A stretch of 64,000 nt of DNA from JBJXGE01 sp046154185 (lineage in GTDB: Bacteria; Planctomycetota; UBA8108; UBA1146; JAJFFE01): NCBI GenBank assembly GCA_046154185.1, contig JBJXGE010000012.1, forward strand, positions 62,001 through 126,000, in the 5' to 3' direction. The translations under genes and the position numbers were made by a program. Positions within the stretch are counted from its first letter, which is position 1. The number at the start of each line of letters is the position of its first letter. Below, one piece after another: positions 63,996-64,000 of this stretch. Under the pieces are notes generated by a model, which was not told the origin of the DNA, made no database searches, and saw only the letters and a list, made by a program, of their open reading frames with translations.

Positions 63996-64000
63996 TTTTG

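Overview
The window looks like a chromosomal segment of a Gram-negative, high-GC bacterium, most likely a member of the Planctomycetota. This is inferred from gene content and not proven. Outer-membrane genes (lpxB, bamA, a Skp/OmpH-like chaperone) point to a diderm envelope. A secreted protein ends in paired dockerin-like calcium loops of the kind common in Planctomycetota. Alternative complex III, McsA/McsB/ClpC, a HEAT-VWA protein and a DUF2203 protein fit the same picture. GTG and TTG starts are frequent, and many neighbouring genes overlap by 1-14 bases. I saw no rRNA, tRNA, CRISPR array, transposase or prophage gene.

Bases 1-14055 (all minus strand) form a respiratory block: heme A synthase (ctaA), then actA-B-C-D-E-F for alternative complex III, a small membrane protein, a SCO copper chaperone, and coxB and coxA for a caa3-type oxidase. 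CoxA runs off the left edge. This block would pass electrons from quinol through complex III to cytochrome c and oxygen. Bases 14542-21249 hold the dockerin-like secreted protein, lpxB with a glutamine-amidotransferase-like hydrolase, a FolC-like ligase and a metallophosphoesterase. Bases 21402-25748 hold mcsA-mcsB-clpC, the arginine-phosphorylation protein quality control system. Bases 26582-31039 hold nusA-infB-rbfA, preceded by a gene-poor stretch with a possible DUF167 remnant.

Bases 31159-33741 carry a diguanylate cyclase and an orphan XdhC. Bases 33738-41042 are a glycan/lipid-sugar island with two unusual fusions: glycosyltransferase-methyltransferase and sugar epimerase-aminotransferase. 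Bases 41339-47323 carry an EndoIII-like protein lacking catalytic residues, a YebC-family regulator, DUF2203, bamA and skp. A 179-bp near-perfect palindrome sits right after bamA, and a half copy sits right after skp. MutS2 (without its Smr domain) follows on the minus strand.

Bases 49856-55367 encode four minus-strand proteins that look like an uncharacterised signalling/envelope locus: an FHA protein, a HEAT-VWA exported protein, a pseudo-receiver/pseudo-GGDEF protein and a coiled-coil membrane or lipoprotein. Bases 55496-56216 hold a thioesterase and a MerR-type regulator. Bases 56255-63375 are a propionyl-CoA to succinyl-CoA operon: biotin ligase, split methylmalonyl-CoA mutase, epimerase and three-part acyl-CoA carboxylase. 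A type IV pilin-like gene closes the window. The most noteworthy non-coding signals are the palindromic element with its half copy, and a family of terminators that share sequence as well as structure.
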